A stretch of DNA of 54,939 bases from contig JAFZXE010000008.1 in the NCBI GenBank assembly GCA_017616895.1, forward strand, positions 1 through 54,939, in the 5' to 3' direction. The position numbers were made by a program, and so were the translations under genes. Source of the DNA: Bacteroidales bacterium. Its GTDB lineage: Bacteria; Bacteroidota; Bacteroidia; Bacteroidales; P3. Under the pieces are notes generated by a model. That model searched no databases. It saw nothing but the letters and a program-made list of their open reading frames with translations, and was not told the DNA's origin. This document shows, in pieces, positions 8,030 to 16,758 of this stretch (within the stretch, counting starts at the first letter, position 1; every line of letters starts with the position of its first letter).

Positions 8030-8950
8030 ATGACAACGACATTGACAAACGCCAACATAGAAGAAATTGAAAAAGTTTCAAGAACTCTTGGAGGTTATGT
8101 GTTACTATTTCGGTCAGTAAACGAAGAAGTTAACAAGATGATTCCCAATCTTGCACTTACATGGAATGACAGCGTCAGTAGGGAATTTTGCAACCGATAC
8201 CATGATAATGTAAATAAAATTACAGACAAATTAATAAAAAAAATTGAAGATTACATAGAGTTTGCTTCATCGGCAAGGACGGCATTGGCGGACTACACCG
8301 AGGCACTTGCCGTGGCATCGTTGACTGCCGCTGCGGGGTTGTCTACTGGAGCGGCAGTCATAGGCAATAATGTCACATTGCCATCAGAACGAAGTGAGAA
8401 CAGCTTTACATTGCCGGACGGCAACGTGGTCAAATTTGAGACCATTGACCTAAAGCCAGAACAGGAAATATTCCTGAACAAGGTGAAGATGAAAGTGGTG
8501 CCAATAGACAACGGATGCGGTCCGAAAGAAGGAGTTCTAGAAAGAGTAGCCGCAAGCATTGGGGCGGGAGTGGATGCGGCAAGAAATTCGGACAATCCGA
8601 TTTTGTTTGGAATGGGGAGTGCTGTAGTACCGTCGTTTTTCGGTGTGGCGGCGGTATCCGTGGCAGGGAGAATACTCAATCCAAAGGAATATGACAGACT
8701 GCAAACAAAAGCTTGCGGGCAACACGACATTTGTTATTTTGTATCAAAGGATCAGGCGGTGTGCGATAGAAACTTTGGATATAATGGAGGAGGGGTTATG
8801 TCAAAAGCTACCCGCATATTCGGGGCCGGAGCGCACAAGGCTGCAAATGAAGAAGGGGAATTGTATATTGAGAGAATCAGGCAATTGGCAGAGAAATACG
8901 GTAAAGTAATCAAATTGCCGACGGGATATACACTTGAGGCAGTAAAGTAA
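8030..8950 (+). CDS. WXG-hairpin protein with C-terminal phospholipase A2-like domain (putative effector)
   Basis: 306 residues. Residues about 1-90 form a WXG100-like helical hairpin with W45 in the turn (TWNDSVSREF), followed by an Ala/Gly-rich hydrophobic stretch at about 95-115. The C-terminal part carries the phospholipase A2 signature: C229, H232, D233, C235 and Y236 in CGQHDICY, with a second acidic residue in CDRNF (D246). In PLA2 enzymes the His-Asp pair activates water for sn-2 ester cleavage and the calcium loop lies just before it; no clear calcium loop can be defined by eye. Hairpin plus C-terminal enzyme is the layout of LXG/WXG toxins of type VII systems. No signal peptide is seen. 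The stop of the preceding gene lies 2 bp upstream. No immunity gene is recognised. Confidence 0.8.
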   Translation: MTTTLTNANIEEIEKVSRTLGGYVLLFRSVNEEVNKMIPNLALTWNDSVSREFCNRYHDNVNKITDKLIKKIEDYIEFASSARTALADYTEALAVASLTAAAGLSTGAAVIGNNVTLPSERSENSFTLPDGNVVKFETIDLKPEQEIFLNKVKMKVVPIDNGCGPKEGVLERVAASIGAGVDAARNSDNPILFGMGSAVVPSFFGVAAVSVAGRILNPKEYDRLQTKACGQHDICYFVSKDQAVCDRNFGYNGGGVMSKATRIFGAGAHKAANEEGELYIERIRQLAEKYGKVIKLPTGYTLEAVK

Positions 8951-8982
8951 AATCTATTTATTAATCAATAAAAAAATCTATT

Positions 8983-9273
8983 ATGAGTAACACTAGCAAC
9001 GTATTTGCAGACTATGTACAGCTGCAAGATTTTAAAGAAACCGTGGAAAAAGCAGCGGCGAAGTATGAAAACATCTGTGGAACCCTGAAAACAACTTTAT
9101 ACGAGATGAATTGGCAAGATAAACAGGGAGAAGAACTAAGGAATACTTTTAAAGAAGAAGGCGAAAATTTGTTCAAGAACCTGGTGGATGATATGCGTCA
9201 ATTCTGTGAAGCTCTCCAGCCAAAGATAGAGGCCTTGGAAAAATACCAAAATATTAAGATTGGAAAAGAATAA
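8983..9273 (+). CDS. WXG100-like small secreted-type protein (WxD variant)
   Basis: 96 residues, almost entirely helical, the standard size of WXG100 proteins. W44 sits mid-sequence in NWQDKQGEELRNTF, where the two helices of the hairpin would meet. The third position is Asp rather than the classical Gly, as in its neighbours. There is no signal peptide, as expected for ESX-type substrates. It lies between the two hairpin-enzyme fusions, so a role as heterodimer partner or co-secreted subunit is likely (inference). Confidence 0.8.
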   Translation: MSNTSNVFADYVQLQDFKETVEKAAAKYENICGTLKTTLYEMNWQDKQGEELRNTFKEEGENLFKNLVDDMRQFCEALQPKIEALEKYQNIKIGKE

Positions 9274-9311
9274 AAACAAATACAATTCATTAACCATAAA
9301 ATTTTTATAAA

Positions 9312-9581
9312 ATGAATAACACAATATCAAAAGCAGAGGTTGGCTCTCTTAAGCAAAGTCTTAAAACACTGATGGATAACAGTAATGAGTTTTTCGAAAC
9401 GAATAATCGTGTAAATGAAAAGCTGAAAGGTTTGGAGTGGAAAGATGCCGTTGCAGAACGATTCAAAAAAAAATACGAGGAACAGAGTAAACAGATAGCT
9501 AATTTGTTAAAAAAGCTTGATTCCTATGGTGTATTTATGACTGATTCCATAAAAACCCTTGAAAACGAGTATTTAAACTAA
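9312..9581 (+). CDS. WXG100-like small protein (WxD variant)
   Basis: 89 residues, helical throughout. W43 lies in LEWKDAVAERF, matching the W-x-D-x(5-6)-F pattern shared with the other hairpins of the island. It has no signal peptide and a Lys/Glu-rich second helix. It is separated from the previous WXG-like gene by an AT-rich 38-bp gap and from the lipase-like fusion by 15 bp. It probably dimerises with one of the neighbouring hairpins. A secretion-signal motif (Y-x-x-x-D/E) cannot be claimed with confidence. Confidence 0.8.
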   Translation: MNNTISKAEVGSLKQSLKTLMDNSNEFFETNNRVNEKLKGLEWKDAVAERFKKKYEEQSKQIANLLKKLDSYGVFMTDSIKTLENEYLN

Positions 9582-9596
9582 TAACAACGACCGATT

Positions 9597-11528
9597 ATGC
9601 CAGAAAGTATAGCCGATGTTGAGCAGTTGAAAGTATTAAGGCAAGGGCTGACGAGGTTTTTCCGGGATTCGCTAGGGTCTGTGGACAGGGCCAATGAGCA
9701 GGCAAGCAATTTGATTTCTGGATTTGAAAACAAGTTGTCGGAACTTGCCAGAGATGTGGAGAGGGCGGCAATCGCGTTACGCAGTTGCGAATGGGCGCAC
9801 CGTAATGACGAAGGAGTATATTGTGTTGCGCAAGAACACGCATACGAAAAAGCGCAGGCAAGATACAGTGCGTGCGCGGCGCTGGTATCCCAAGCCAAGA
9901 GTTGCCAAGAAAGATTTATGCCTGTGGCGAAGAGCTATTTCAGGATGGTTGCCGGCTATTATGGAGGTGCGAGCAAGGGCCTTGATAATATTCTGGCCCA
10001 GTTGGATGGAAATTATCTTGAGGGTTCATCTTCTGCAACGGGAGGTGTGGTTCCCTCAGGAGTTCCAAAGATGAGGGAGCGTGGTGATATCGGATTAGGT
10101 GGAGACCAGATGCCTCCATCGGCTATACATATTACTGGAGGAGACAAGATAGACCACATCCTGCCAAAGGGAACGCCGACCGACCCAGTGAGAATTGACC
10201 CAGAGGCGATGGCTAAAAAGTTTGAGACGGCACCGCCAATAAAACCTCCAGACCCCCAAGTGATGAAGATCGCGGCAGGAGGGATTCTGATGGCGTTGGC
10301 GGCAGGCGGACTGGCTCTTGGAGGAAGGGAGATGCTTCTGCAGCAAAAGGCAGATGAAATCTTTGAGAACCAATACGGCATGTCTCGAACAGAAATGCTT
10401 ATGGGGTCTGGTCCAAAACAAAAAGAATATCTAGATGCGTATAACGGCATCCGCCGAGATTTGAGCCAGGAAGTTAACGATTTGCAGAAACAATTCAAGG
10501 GCAATAGTGATTTGATGTATGAGCAGGAAATAGCAGATATGAGTGACGACGAGTTGAAGGGATTGGAAATGGATCACTGTGATTATATAGTGAAGGTTGC
10601 CCAATCTGAATATGCTTATCACGAGGGAGCGAAAATGCCAGAAGGATGGTCCGATGTTTGTGGTGAGAATGACACAGTCCGCGAAATATGTGACGACGTT
10701 ATGCAAAACGGTGGGAGTGAATCGGGATTGAAATTCTCAATTATGCGGAAAGGCGACAAATATGTTGTTGCTTTTGGAGGAACTGACTTTCCGTCACAAT
10801 GGACAAAATGGAGTCAGGTTCGTGAATTTGGAAAAGATGGATATACGGATATAAAGGGATTCTTTGATGAGAATGAACGTCAGGTGGTATTAGCCAAACA
10901 ACTTGTACAACGATTGGTAAAAAAAGGTGGAATACCGTTGGATAAGATTGAATTTACAGGACATTCTTTAGGTGGACGTATAGCAGCGGAGATGTCTGTT
11001 GAATTTGCGCGTCCAGCCACTACGTTCAATGCGGCTGGAGTAGGTGAGGAAACGCGAAAGCGGTATGAAAATCTCATTAAAAATTCCAAAGGATATGCCG
11101 GAGTCCGCAATATTATAATGGAGCATGATGTTGTGTCAAATGCACAATCATTTTTTTCTGGCGCAAAAAATCCGTATGTGTCAGCGTTGCCTAAAGAGAA
11201 AATCCAAATACTACATGAAACGGTATCAAATACATTGTCTTCAAGGACGGGGAAAGTATCCCGTACTATGTTGAAAGCTACTGGGTTGGGAGTTGCCGTG
11301 GATAAAACATTGGAAGTGACCGATGATGGTCTTGACAAACTTAATACGTTCATGAAGTATTACAACCGAGATTACAGGGCTTTAGGGGCAACATTGACGT
11401 TGAGAGACAATGAAGGTGCTTTTGCTGCACATGAACTTGCTACCGTCAAGGATAGCCTAGAACGGCGTAAAAATGCCATAACAAACACCATACAAAAGAA
11501 GATTATCTATGAGACAATCCATCAGTAA
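9597..11528 (+). CDS. WXG-type N-terminus fused to class-3-lipase-like alpha/beta hydrolase (putative effector)
   Basis: 643 residues. The first ~130 residues are helical, with W66 in SCEWAHRN, and resemble a longer WXG/LXG-type targeting domain. Residues about 220-245 form a Gly/Ala-rich hydrophobic segment (AAGGILMALAAGGLALGG) that could insert into membranes. From about 380 onward the protein resembles class-3 lipases: VVAFGGTDFPSQW corresponds to the oxyanion region, and GHSLGG holds the nucleophile S457. The remaining triad residues are not certain by eye, though a conserved-looking EHDVVS lies about 50 residues later. Targeting domain, hydrophobic linker and lipase suggest a membrane-attacking toxin or phospholipase. 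It overlaps the next hairpin gene by 20 bp. Confidence 0.8.
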   Translation: MPESIADVEQLKVLRQGLTRFFRDSLGSVDRANEQASNLISGFENKLSELARDVERAAIALRSCEWAHRNDEGVYCVAQEHAYEKAQARYSACAALVSQAKSCQERFMPVAKSYFRMVAGYYGGASKGLDNILAQLDGNYLEGSSSATGGVVPSGVPKMRERGDIGLGGDQMPPSAIHITGGDKIDHILPKGTPTDPVRIDPEAMAKKFETAPPIKPPDPQVMKIAAGGILMALAAGGLALGGREMLLQQKADEIFENQYGMSRTEMLMGSGPKQKEYLDAYNGIRRDLSQEVNDLQKQFKGNSDLMYEQEIADMSDDELKGLEMDHCDYIVKVAQSEYAYHEGAKMPEGWSDVCGENDTVREICDDVMQNGGSESGLKFSIMRKGDKYVVAFGGTDFPSQWTKWSQVREFGKDGYTDIKGFFDENERQVVLAKQLVQRLVKKGGIPLDKIEFTGHSLGGRIAAEMSVEFARPATTFNAAGVGEETRKRYENLIKNSKGYAGVRNIIMEHDVVSNAQSFFSGAKNPYVSALPKEKIQILHETVSNTLSSRTGKVSRTMLKATGLGVAVDKTLEVTDDGLDKLNTFMKYYNRDYRALGATLTLRDNEGAFAAHELATVKDSLERRKNAITNTIQKKIIYETIHQ

Positions 11529-11721
11529 TTTCAAACAAACGGTAAGGCAGTTCGAAAATGTAACTCGTTCTGTGGAGAATTCCTGGAGGGACGATGTGAA
11601 AGAGCGTTTCTATGAGGCTTATGTCGCGCCGATGAAGCAGGAGGCATCCGAGATGGCTCCTGCCATGGAGGAACTTGCCAACGAATTGTATAGGCTGAAA
11701 GAAGAGATAGACAGGATATGA
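11509..11721 (+). CDS. Short WXG100-like protein (WxD variant)
   Basis: 70 residues with W26 in NSWRDDVKERF, the same W-x-D-x(5-6)-F signature as its neighbours. The first helix is shorter than usual, so either the hairpin is truncated or the N-terminus is minimal. The gene starts inside the last 20 bp of the lipase-like gene and overlaps the next ATPase-like gene by 4 bp, so all three are likely co-translated. It is the best candidate for a cognate partner of the lipase-like protein. Confidence 0.75.
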   Translation: MRQSISNFKQTVRQFENVTRSVENSWRDDVKERFYEAYVAPMKQEASEMAPAMEELANELYRLKEEIDRI

Positions 11722-12689
11722 ACGAGTTTACAGAAGAAAAATGTGAGAATTCTTTGATGTGCTCGATTGGGAGCATATCTCGTGCAATAGAATGTCTCGC
11801 AAAGAACAATGCTAATTCTGTAAAGGTGGGCTTTGGGTGGGATTTATATAGGAGTGAATTAGACGGATGTGCCCAAGTTGCTGATGAGGCGATCTGTGAT
11901 TCGGAATACAGTACTGAAGCGAAAAACACAGATGGTGATATTGTCGTAAGTGTTGGTATTGTGAAATCTCCAGAAAAACAGATTTGTGAGGTAAAGTTTA
12001 GAAACTTGCATGGATCGAACCTACTGATATATGGCACGGATGTAAAGTCTGCATTGTCCACGCTGGCTATAATCAATCACCAGCTATGCAGGTTAGGTAA
12101 GAGTGTGATTATGGTGGATTTTTTTCCGCGGTCATCAAGGGAAACCAAATATTTGCAGGATGTAGCGAAAGCGTGTGGAATGCAGTATGCCGATTGTACG
12201 AGTGCGGAGTCGGTTGTTGCCCAAATGGAAGATACTTTGAATAGTAGAATTGAGGATGCTTGTGCGGGAAAGGATACGACACAAGAACCGATATTTCTCA
12301 CAATGGCATACCTACAGGGGGCTATAAACATGCAACCAGATGGCTATAGGGATAGTGAAATGAGTCTGAAGGTGCAGCGCATCTTAAAGCATGGGCCAGA
12401 CTATGGAATTCATTTGATAGTGTATTCGTATAGTTATAGATGTTTGCAGGATATGGTACAGAATAGCGATGGAATCCGGTACTTTGGATACACAATCTCT
12501 CTAAGCGGCAGTGACCGAACAAGAGATTATGACATTGGACTTGGTCCGAGAAGGTATGCTGTTTTACGCAGAGATGATGCCGGAATTGCGGCATATAAAC
12601 AAGAGTTTTTTGTGGCTTACAATAAATATGCAGATGGAGAGGCTAATGATCCTGTGTTGGATTTGATTTTTTCAATGTTTAAGGAATAG
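11718..12689 (+). CDS. Stand-alone degenerate FtsK/EssC-type ATPase domain
   Basis: 323 residues. From about residue 93 onward it is clearly paralogous to the C-terminal domain of the large ATPase at 4642-7311. Both share NLLI.GTD...ALSTLA, PIFLT.A.LQ, ILK.GPDYGIH and the LD.IFS terminus. The P-loop is replaced by GTDVKSALS, so ATP hydrolysis is not expected. The first ~90 residues resemble nothing else here. In EccC the last ATPase module binds the tail of the WXG100 substrate. A free duplicate beside a second set of hairpin and enzyme genes could be an alternative receptor for a distinct substrate (inference). No membrane segment is seen. Confidence 0.82.
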   Translation: MNEFTEEKCENSLMCSIGSISRAIECLAKNNANSVKVGFGWDLYRSELDGCAQVADEAICDSEYSTEAKNTDGDIVVSVGIVKSPEKQICEVKFRNLHGSNLLIYGTDVKSALSTLAIINHQLCRLGKSVIMVDFFPRSSRETKYLQDVAKACGMQYADCTSAESVVAQMEDTLNSRIEDACAGKDTTQEPIFLTMAYLQGAINMQPDGYRDSEMSLKVQRILKHGPDYGIHLIVYSYSYRCLQDMVQNSDGIRYFGYTISLSGSDRTRDYDIGLGPRRYAVLRRDDAGIAAYKQEFFVAYNKYADGEANDPVLDLIFSMFKE

Positions 12690-12695
12690 CAGTAG

Positions 12696-13112
12696 ATGAA
12701 AAAAATATTGTTAATTGTTGCATCAGTGACGTTCTCGAGTTTGCTTTATTCTCAAAATAATAGTACTAATGTGAGGAGTGTTATTGAAAACATGGATAAA
12801 AAAATAAATTTCATTCATGAACTGAAATTCCCCGAAACGAGGTTTGAGCTGCATGAACTTGAATATTATATCTACAGTATGTTTGAAAATATGGAGCAAA
12901 TAAAGCTGACAATTCGTTCTGGCCAAATTGTTGACACCAACGCATTCGATTTTATAATGAAAGATTTTGATATGATAATGGAAAAATTAGTTCAAGTAGA
13001 GTTTCAAGAAATTAGGTACGACGAAATTAGAAGTCTGACTAGAAGTCTGACAGAGACTGTAATTGCAGATATGGACGAACTGAAAAGAATAATAGGTTTA
13101 CCATGTGAGTGA
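12696..13112 (+). CDS. Secreted hypothetical helical protein
   Basis: 138 residues. A signal peptide spans residues 1-19 (hydrophobic IVASVTFSSLLYSQ). The mature part is hydrophilic and mostly helical, with no family I recognise. It should reside in the periplasm. It follows the stand-alone ATPase domain by 6 bp. Two ideas fit: a periplasmic immunity protein against one of the lipid-hydrolysing effectors, or an envelope part of the secretion machine. Neither is supported by sequence similarity. Confidence 0.65.
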   Translation: MKKILLIVASVTFSSLLYSQNNSTNVRSVIENMDKKINFIHELKFPETRFELHELEYYIYSMFENMEQIKLTIRSGQIVDTNAFDFIMKDFDMIMEKLVQVEFQEIRYDEIRSLTRSLTETVIADMDELKRIIGLPCE

Positions 13113-13182
13113 AAAGTGGAAAAAAACTGTTGGAGAAATAAATGAAATGCCTGACAGTCTTCGATAATTCCAAACACATATT

Positions 13183-13896
13183 ATGAAATTCTTTACAAAG
13201 CAATATGGCACAATAATGGGGCCTCACACGGCGGTAGAAATGGTAAGAATGGGACTGCCGGACGATATTGAGGTGTCGGAGCCGATGCTTACAGGAGGAG
13301 AGTGGGTCAAATTGGGAGACATTGATTTGGAGGAGGCTTGCCGGAAAGAGGAACAACTCAACAGGGATATTGCAAAGGCGGCAGCAAATTACAAACAGAA
13401 TACAAATCCGCCTAAATGCCTACATAAATGGAGTTGGGGAGCTTTTGTTTTCTCGGGAATATGGGGTTTGTTCAATAGGGTGTATTGGCCTATTATCACC
13501 GGAGTTGTACTCGGTGTGATCTGCGGTTTGATTGGTTCAGAGATTTCTGGAGTCGCATATATTGCAATGTTTGTCATCTCTATCGTTCTTGGCATAAACG
13601 GGAATAAGATGGCATGGGAGAAGGCAAAAGCCGATGGAGTCGATAGCCAGGACTTCGACAAAGGCCAAAAAGGATGGCAGAAAGCCGGTATAGTTGTGGC
13701 AATCATTTATGGAGTGATAATTGTGACGATTATCATTTTTGAAGTTGTTAGGGAGTTCAGCTATAAATCCAATGACAACTACATATATGAAGAACTTCCA
13801 GAAGATATAGGTGTGGTTGATTCAGATGAAGACGCATACGACAACTACATTTTCGGATCTGAAGATTACGAAGACAATCAAGATGTAGAAATCTAA
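13183..13896 (+). CDS. GYF_2-domain membrane protein with DUF2628-like region
   Basis: 237 residues. Residues 1-~52 resemble a GYF_2 domain (YGTIMGPHTAVEMV and the GGEWVKL end), a fold that binds proline-rich peptides and is common at the N-terminus of Bacteroidota membrane proteins. Residues about 85-145 hold a WSWGAFVFSGIWGLFNR-type segment plus two hydrophobic helices, resembling DUF2628-type regions. A final helix lies at about 167-190, and the acidic C-terminus is rich in Asp, Glu and Tyr. The N-terminal domain is probably cytosolic. It is a candidate membrane component of the island. A 70-bp gap precedes it. Confidence 0.75.
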   Translation: MKFFTKQYGTIMGPHTAVEMVRMGLPDDIEVSEPMLTGGEWVKLGDIDLEEACRKEEQLNRDIAKAAANYKQNTNPPKCLHKWSWGAFVFSGIWGLFNRVYWPIITGVVLGVICGLIGSEISGVAYIAMFVISIVLGINGNKMAWEKAKADGVDSQDFDKGQKGWQKAGIVVAIIYGVIIVTIIIFEVVREFSYKSNDNYIYEELPEDIGVVDSDEDAYDNYIFGSEDYEDNQDVEI

Positions 13897-13965
13897 TGAT
13901 AGTTATGTGCGTAGGGTGTATAGAAAAAGGCTTTAAAAAAACGGTAATATCAAGAAAAAATAAAG

Positions 13966-15537
13966 ATGAAAAAAATCTGTGTTTTTGTTGCGGTTGTAAT
14001 GTCCGCATTGTCGGTTTCGGCACAAGGTCTGATACGAGATGTAAACACCGAGCAGTTTCCATTGGTGACTGTATGTGTTGAGTCGTACAATCCAGATTCT
14101 ATTACTGCCAATCAAATTCACCTGTTTGAGGGTGGGGTTGAGGTCTCGGTCAAGAAAGACTCAATAGCGTCGAAACCAATAGGAGAGACTGCTAAAACAA
14201 ATGTGTTGGTGCTTTGGGATCAGAGAGACCCGGTGGTTTTAAGCTATGTGTCAGACCTGTTTGAGGGGATGAAAATTGCGAAGGGAAATAATGCTGACAT
14301 TAAGGCGAATGTGTCGGTGTTTAGAAGAAATGAGAACAGGAAGATGGACTACAAAAAACTGGCCAACGCGTTCTCAAGCAAGATGGACGAGTTGCGAGGC
14401 AAGGTGTTGACGGAAGGTGAGCGCGAAGACCAATCAGTTTCGCAGACAATAGACCTTGGCTATGTGCTGACAAATGCTATAAGCCAGATTAGCGAATGCC
14501 CGGCAAACGAAGCAAAGGCCATTGTGCTTTATTCTGTGGGTAAGATGTCCGGCGAGTCGGGCTCAGATATGTCAAAGGTGGTGTCGATGGCAAAGGAAAA
14601 ACGGATACAGATATATGTGGTAAACATTAACGGAAGTGATGTGGACGAGGATTTAAGCCGTTCGTTGTCGTCGGATACTTATGGACAATACATCAATTCA
14701 AATTCAGGTACGGCGCTTAATCAGTGGGGTGGACAAAAATCATCTGCCCATGCCTTTTATATTCCAGAAAACGAAAGGGTATGTTCTTGGATAACCAACT
14801 TGCCTAAGCGTTGGTCCGGAAGAGAATATGTCATCAGTTTTACGTCGAACGAGTCAAAGCGCACAGGAGAAAATAAATCTCTGAAGGTGGATTTGGCAAA
14901 CGACTCTGTTACGGGAACCTATAGTATTCCCAACATAACGTTCGGATATTGGATTAAGACACACCTTATCTTGTTCATCTGCCTGCTGGTAGTTCTGCTT
15001 GCTGGTATAGGTGTCGGTGTGTTTTTCCTAATAAGATGGTTGCGTGATGTGGCAGAGGAAAGAAAAGAGGAGGCTGACAAAATTTCGTCGGAACGCAAGC
15101 GTATGAAATCAGAGCAGGAGATGTTGCGTCGGAGGGTTGAAGCGTCTGAGAGTGAAAGACAAAGAAAAATAGAGGAGGAGGCCTCGCGTGAAAAAGATCA
15201 ACAGAGACAGGAGCAACTTGCGAATATCAACCAGATTATGCGTCAAAAAAACATTCAGGCGCGTTTAATGGTGTCCACGATGACCGGATTGGCGGAGCAT
15301 ACAATAGATACGGCGGAATGTACAATAGGAAGTGCCAGTGACAACATGGTTGTAATTAATGACTCGACAGTGAGTCGCCACCATGCCCTGTTGTATTTCA
15401 ACGGAGAGGGTTTTGTCTTGAAAGACCTGAATTCCACCAATGGCATAGTGATGAACGGTATTAAAGTTAAAGATGTGAAATTGAGGAATGGAGACCAGCT
15501 TTCGTTAGGAAAGACTATGATAAAAATATATTTCTAA
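13966..15537 (+). CDS. vWA-like periplasmic domain, TM helix and cytosolic FHA domain
   Basis: 523 residues. A signal peptide (1-19, ending VSAQ) is followed by a ~300-residue extracytoplasmic region with von Willebrand A character: alternating strands such as TNVLVLW, AKAIVLYSVG and IQIYVVNI. The MIDAS motif is not canonical (DQRDP in place of DxSxS). A membrane helix covers about 334-356, then a charged coiled coil of ~80 residues, then an FHA domain at about 440-523 with SRHHA and STNG. The protein thus links a periplasmic sensor or assembly domain to a phosphothreonine reader in the cytosol. It stands directly before the PP2C gene (4-bp gap), matching vWA-PP2C-kinase triads (TerY-P) in gene content. 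Confidence 0.8.
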   Translation: MKKICVFVAVVMSALSVSAQGLIRDVNTEQFPLVTVCVESYNPDSITANQIHLFEGGVEVSVKKDSIASKPIGETAKTNVLVLWDQRDPVVLSYVSDLFEGMKIAKGNNADIKANVSVFRRNENRKMDYKKLANAFSSKMDELRGKVLTEGEREDQSVSQTIDLGYVLTNAISQISECPANEAKAIVLYSVGKMSGESGSDMSKVVSMAKEKRIQIYVVNINGSDVDEDLSRSLSSDTYGQYINSNSGTALNQWGGQKSSAHAFYIPENERVCSWITNLPKRWSGREYVISFTSNESKRTGENKSLKVDLANDSVTGTYSIPNITFGYWIKTHLILFICLLVVLLAGIGVGVFFLIRWLRDVAEERKEEADKISSERKRMKSEQEMLRRRVEASESERQRKIEEEASREKDQQRQEQLANINQIMRQKNIQARLMVSTMTGLAEHTIDTAECTIGSASDNMVVINDSTVSRHHALLYFNGEGFVLKDLNSTNGIVMNGIKVKDVKLRNGDQLSLGKTMIKIYF

Positions 15538-15541
15538 AGAT

Positions 15542-16744
15542 ATGAAAATAGTAAACTTTGACAATGATGTCTGTGCATTGACTGATAAAGGGTTGGTGCG
15601 TTCACACAATGAGGACTCGAACAGGGTTGAGGAAACTCGAAACGGCTCGCTGTTTGTGGTATGCGACGGGATGGGAGGACATGTTGGAGGAGCTACAGCT
15701 TCTAGAATAGGTGTGGATAGCGTTTGTGAGTATGTGATGAACAGCGAATGTGCTTTGCCTAGTCAATTCCTTGAGAATGCGCTTCAGTATGCAAACAAAA
15801 AAATATTTGAAAAGGCATGTTCTGATCCAGGATTGAAGGGAATGGGCACAACTGGCTGTGTTGCGTTGGTTCGTGAAGACACGGTATGGTATGCGCATGT
15901 GGGAGACAGTCGCATTTACTACTACAATGCCAAGCGACAGACCCTGTACAGATTGAGCAAAGACCATTCTTTAGTGCAGTCGATGGTTGACCGAGGAGAG
16001 ATAAGTGAGTTCCAGGCCGAACATCATCCAGACAAAAACAAGATACTCCGTTCGCTAGGCATAAAAAACACCGTGGTGCCTGAGCCGTGTGAAAAACCGT
16101 TAAAGCCTGCCGATGGCGACATATTGCTGATATGCAGCGACGGATTGTCGGGTATGATGGAAGAAAAAGACATGTTGGAAGTTCTGGTTTCAACAAAAGA
16201 CCTGAACGAGGCTGGTAAGATATTGGTTGATTTGGCAAAAGTAGGCGGAGGTACGGACAATATCACAGTGCAACTTGTGAGATTTTCGAATACTGGAAGA
16301 TCAGATGCTGACTTTCTGCCAAAGAATGCGGGCGTTTCAGTGCACTCAGGGAAAAATCACACCGGAAAGAAAAGCAAACGGGTGTGGCCTTGGATTGTAA
16401 TTGTTTTGTCGGCCATGATGGTTGGAGTTGGAGTTGCGCTGCTGATGACAAACAAAACAAAACAACAGGAGCCAGTAGTTCAGCCTATGGTGCAGGTTGA
16501 CGATACTCCGGCGTATTTGAAAGTAATTCCGCAAGGGGTTAATCCTATCAAGTATATGTGGAATGGGGCGGCGTGTGAATTTTATGCAACTAAGAAACTT
16601 TCTAATGATAAATGCGAGGGTGTTAGTGTGAATGTTGATGAACAATCCTATTCAATCGGTACTTTTGAAAAGTTGCCCAATAACAAGGGATACAGGCCGA
16701 TACAGGTAGAAAGATTTAAAAAGAATGGAGAAAAAGACGAATAA
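15542..16744 (+). CDS. PP2C-family Ser/Thr phosphatase with C-terminal membrane anchor
   Basis: 400 residues. The metal-dependent phosphatase domain (about 1-250) has the full motif set: SHNEDS (D25), VCDGMGGHVGG (D42, G43), GTTGC, HVGDSRIY, LICSDGLSGMM and GGGTDNITV. It should be active with two Mn/Mg ions. A membrane helix at about 280-302 follows a basic stretch, and ~100 residues would lie in the periplasm. It would reverse phosphorylation by the two kinases downstream and so reset FHA binding. It follows the vWA/FHA gene by 4 bp. The periplasmic tail is unusual for simple PP2C proteins and may sense envelope state. Confidence 0.93.
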   Translation: MKIVNFDNDVCALTDKGLVRSHNEDSNRVEETRNGSLFVVCDGMGGHVGGATASRIGVDSVCEYVMNSECALPSQFLENALQYANKKIFEKACSDPGLKGMGTTGCVALVREDTVWYAHVGDSRIYYYNAKRQTLYRLSKDHSLVQSMVDRGEISEFQAEHHPDKNKILRSLGIKNTVVPEPCEKPLKPADGDILLICSDGLSGMMEEKDMLEVLVSTKDLNEAGKILVDLAKVGGGTDNITVQLVRFSNTGRSDADFLPKNAGVSVHSGKNHTGKKSKRVWPWIVIVLSAMMVGVGVALLMTNKTKQQEPVVQPMVQVDDTPAYLKVIPQGVNPIKYMWNGAACEFYATKKLSNDKCEGVSVNVDEQSYSIGTFEKLPNNKGYRPIQVERFKKNGEKDE

Positions 16745-16758
16745 ATACAATAATTAAA

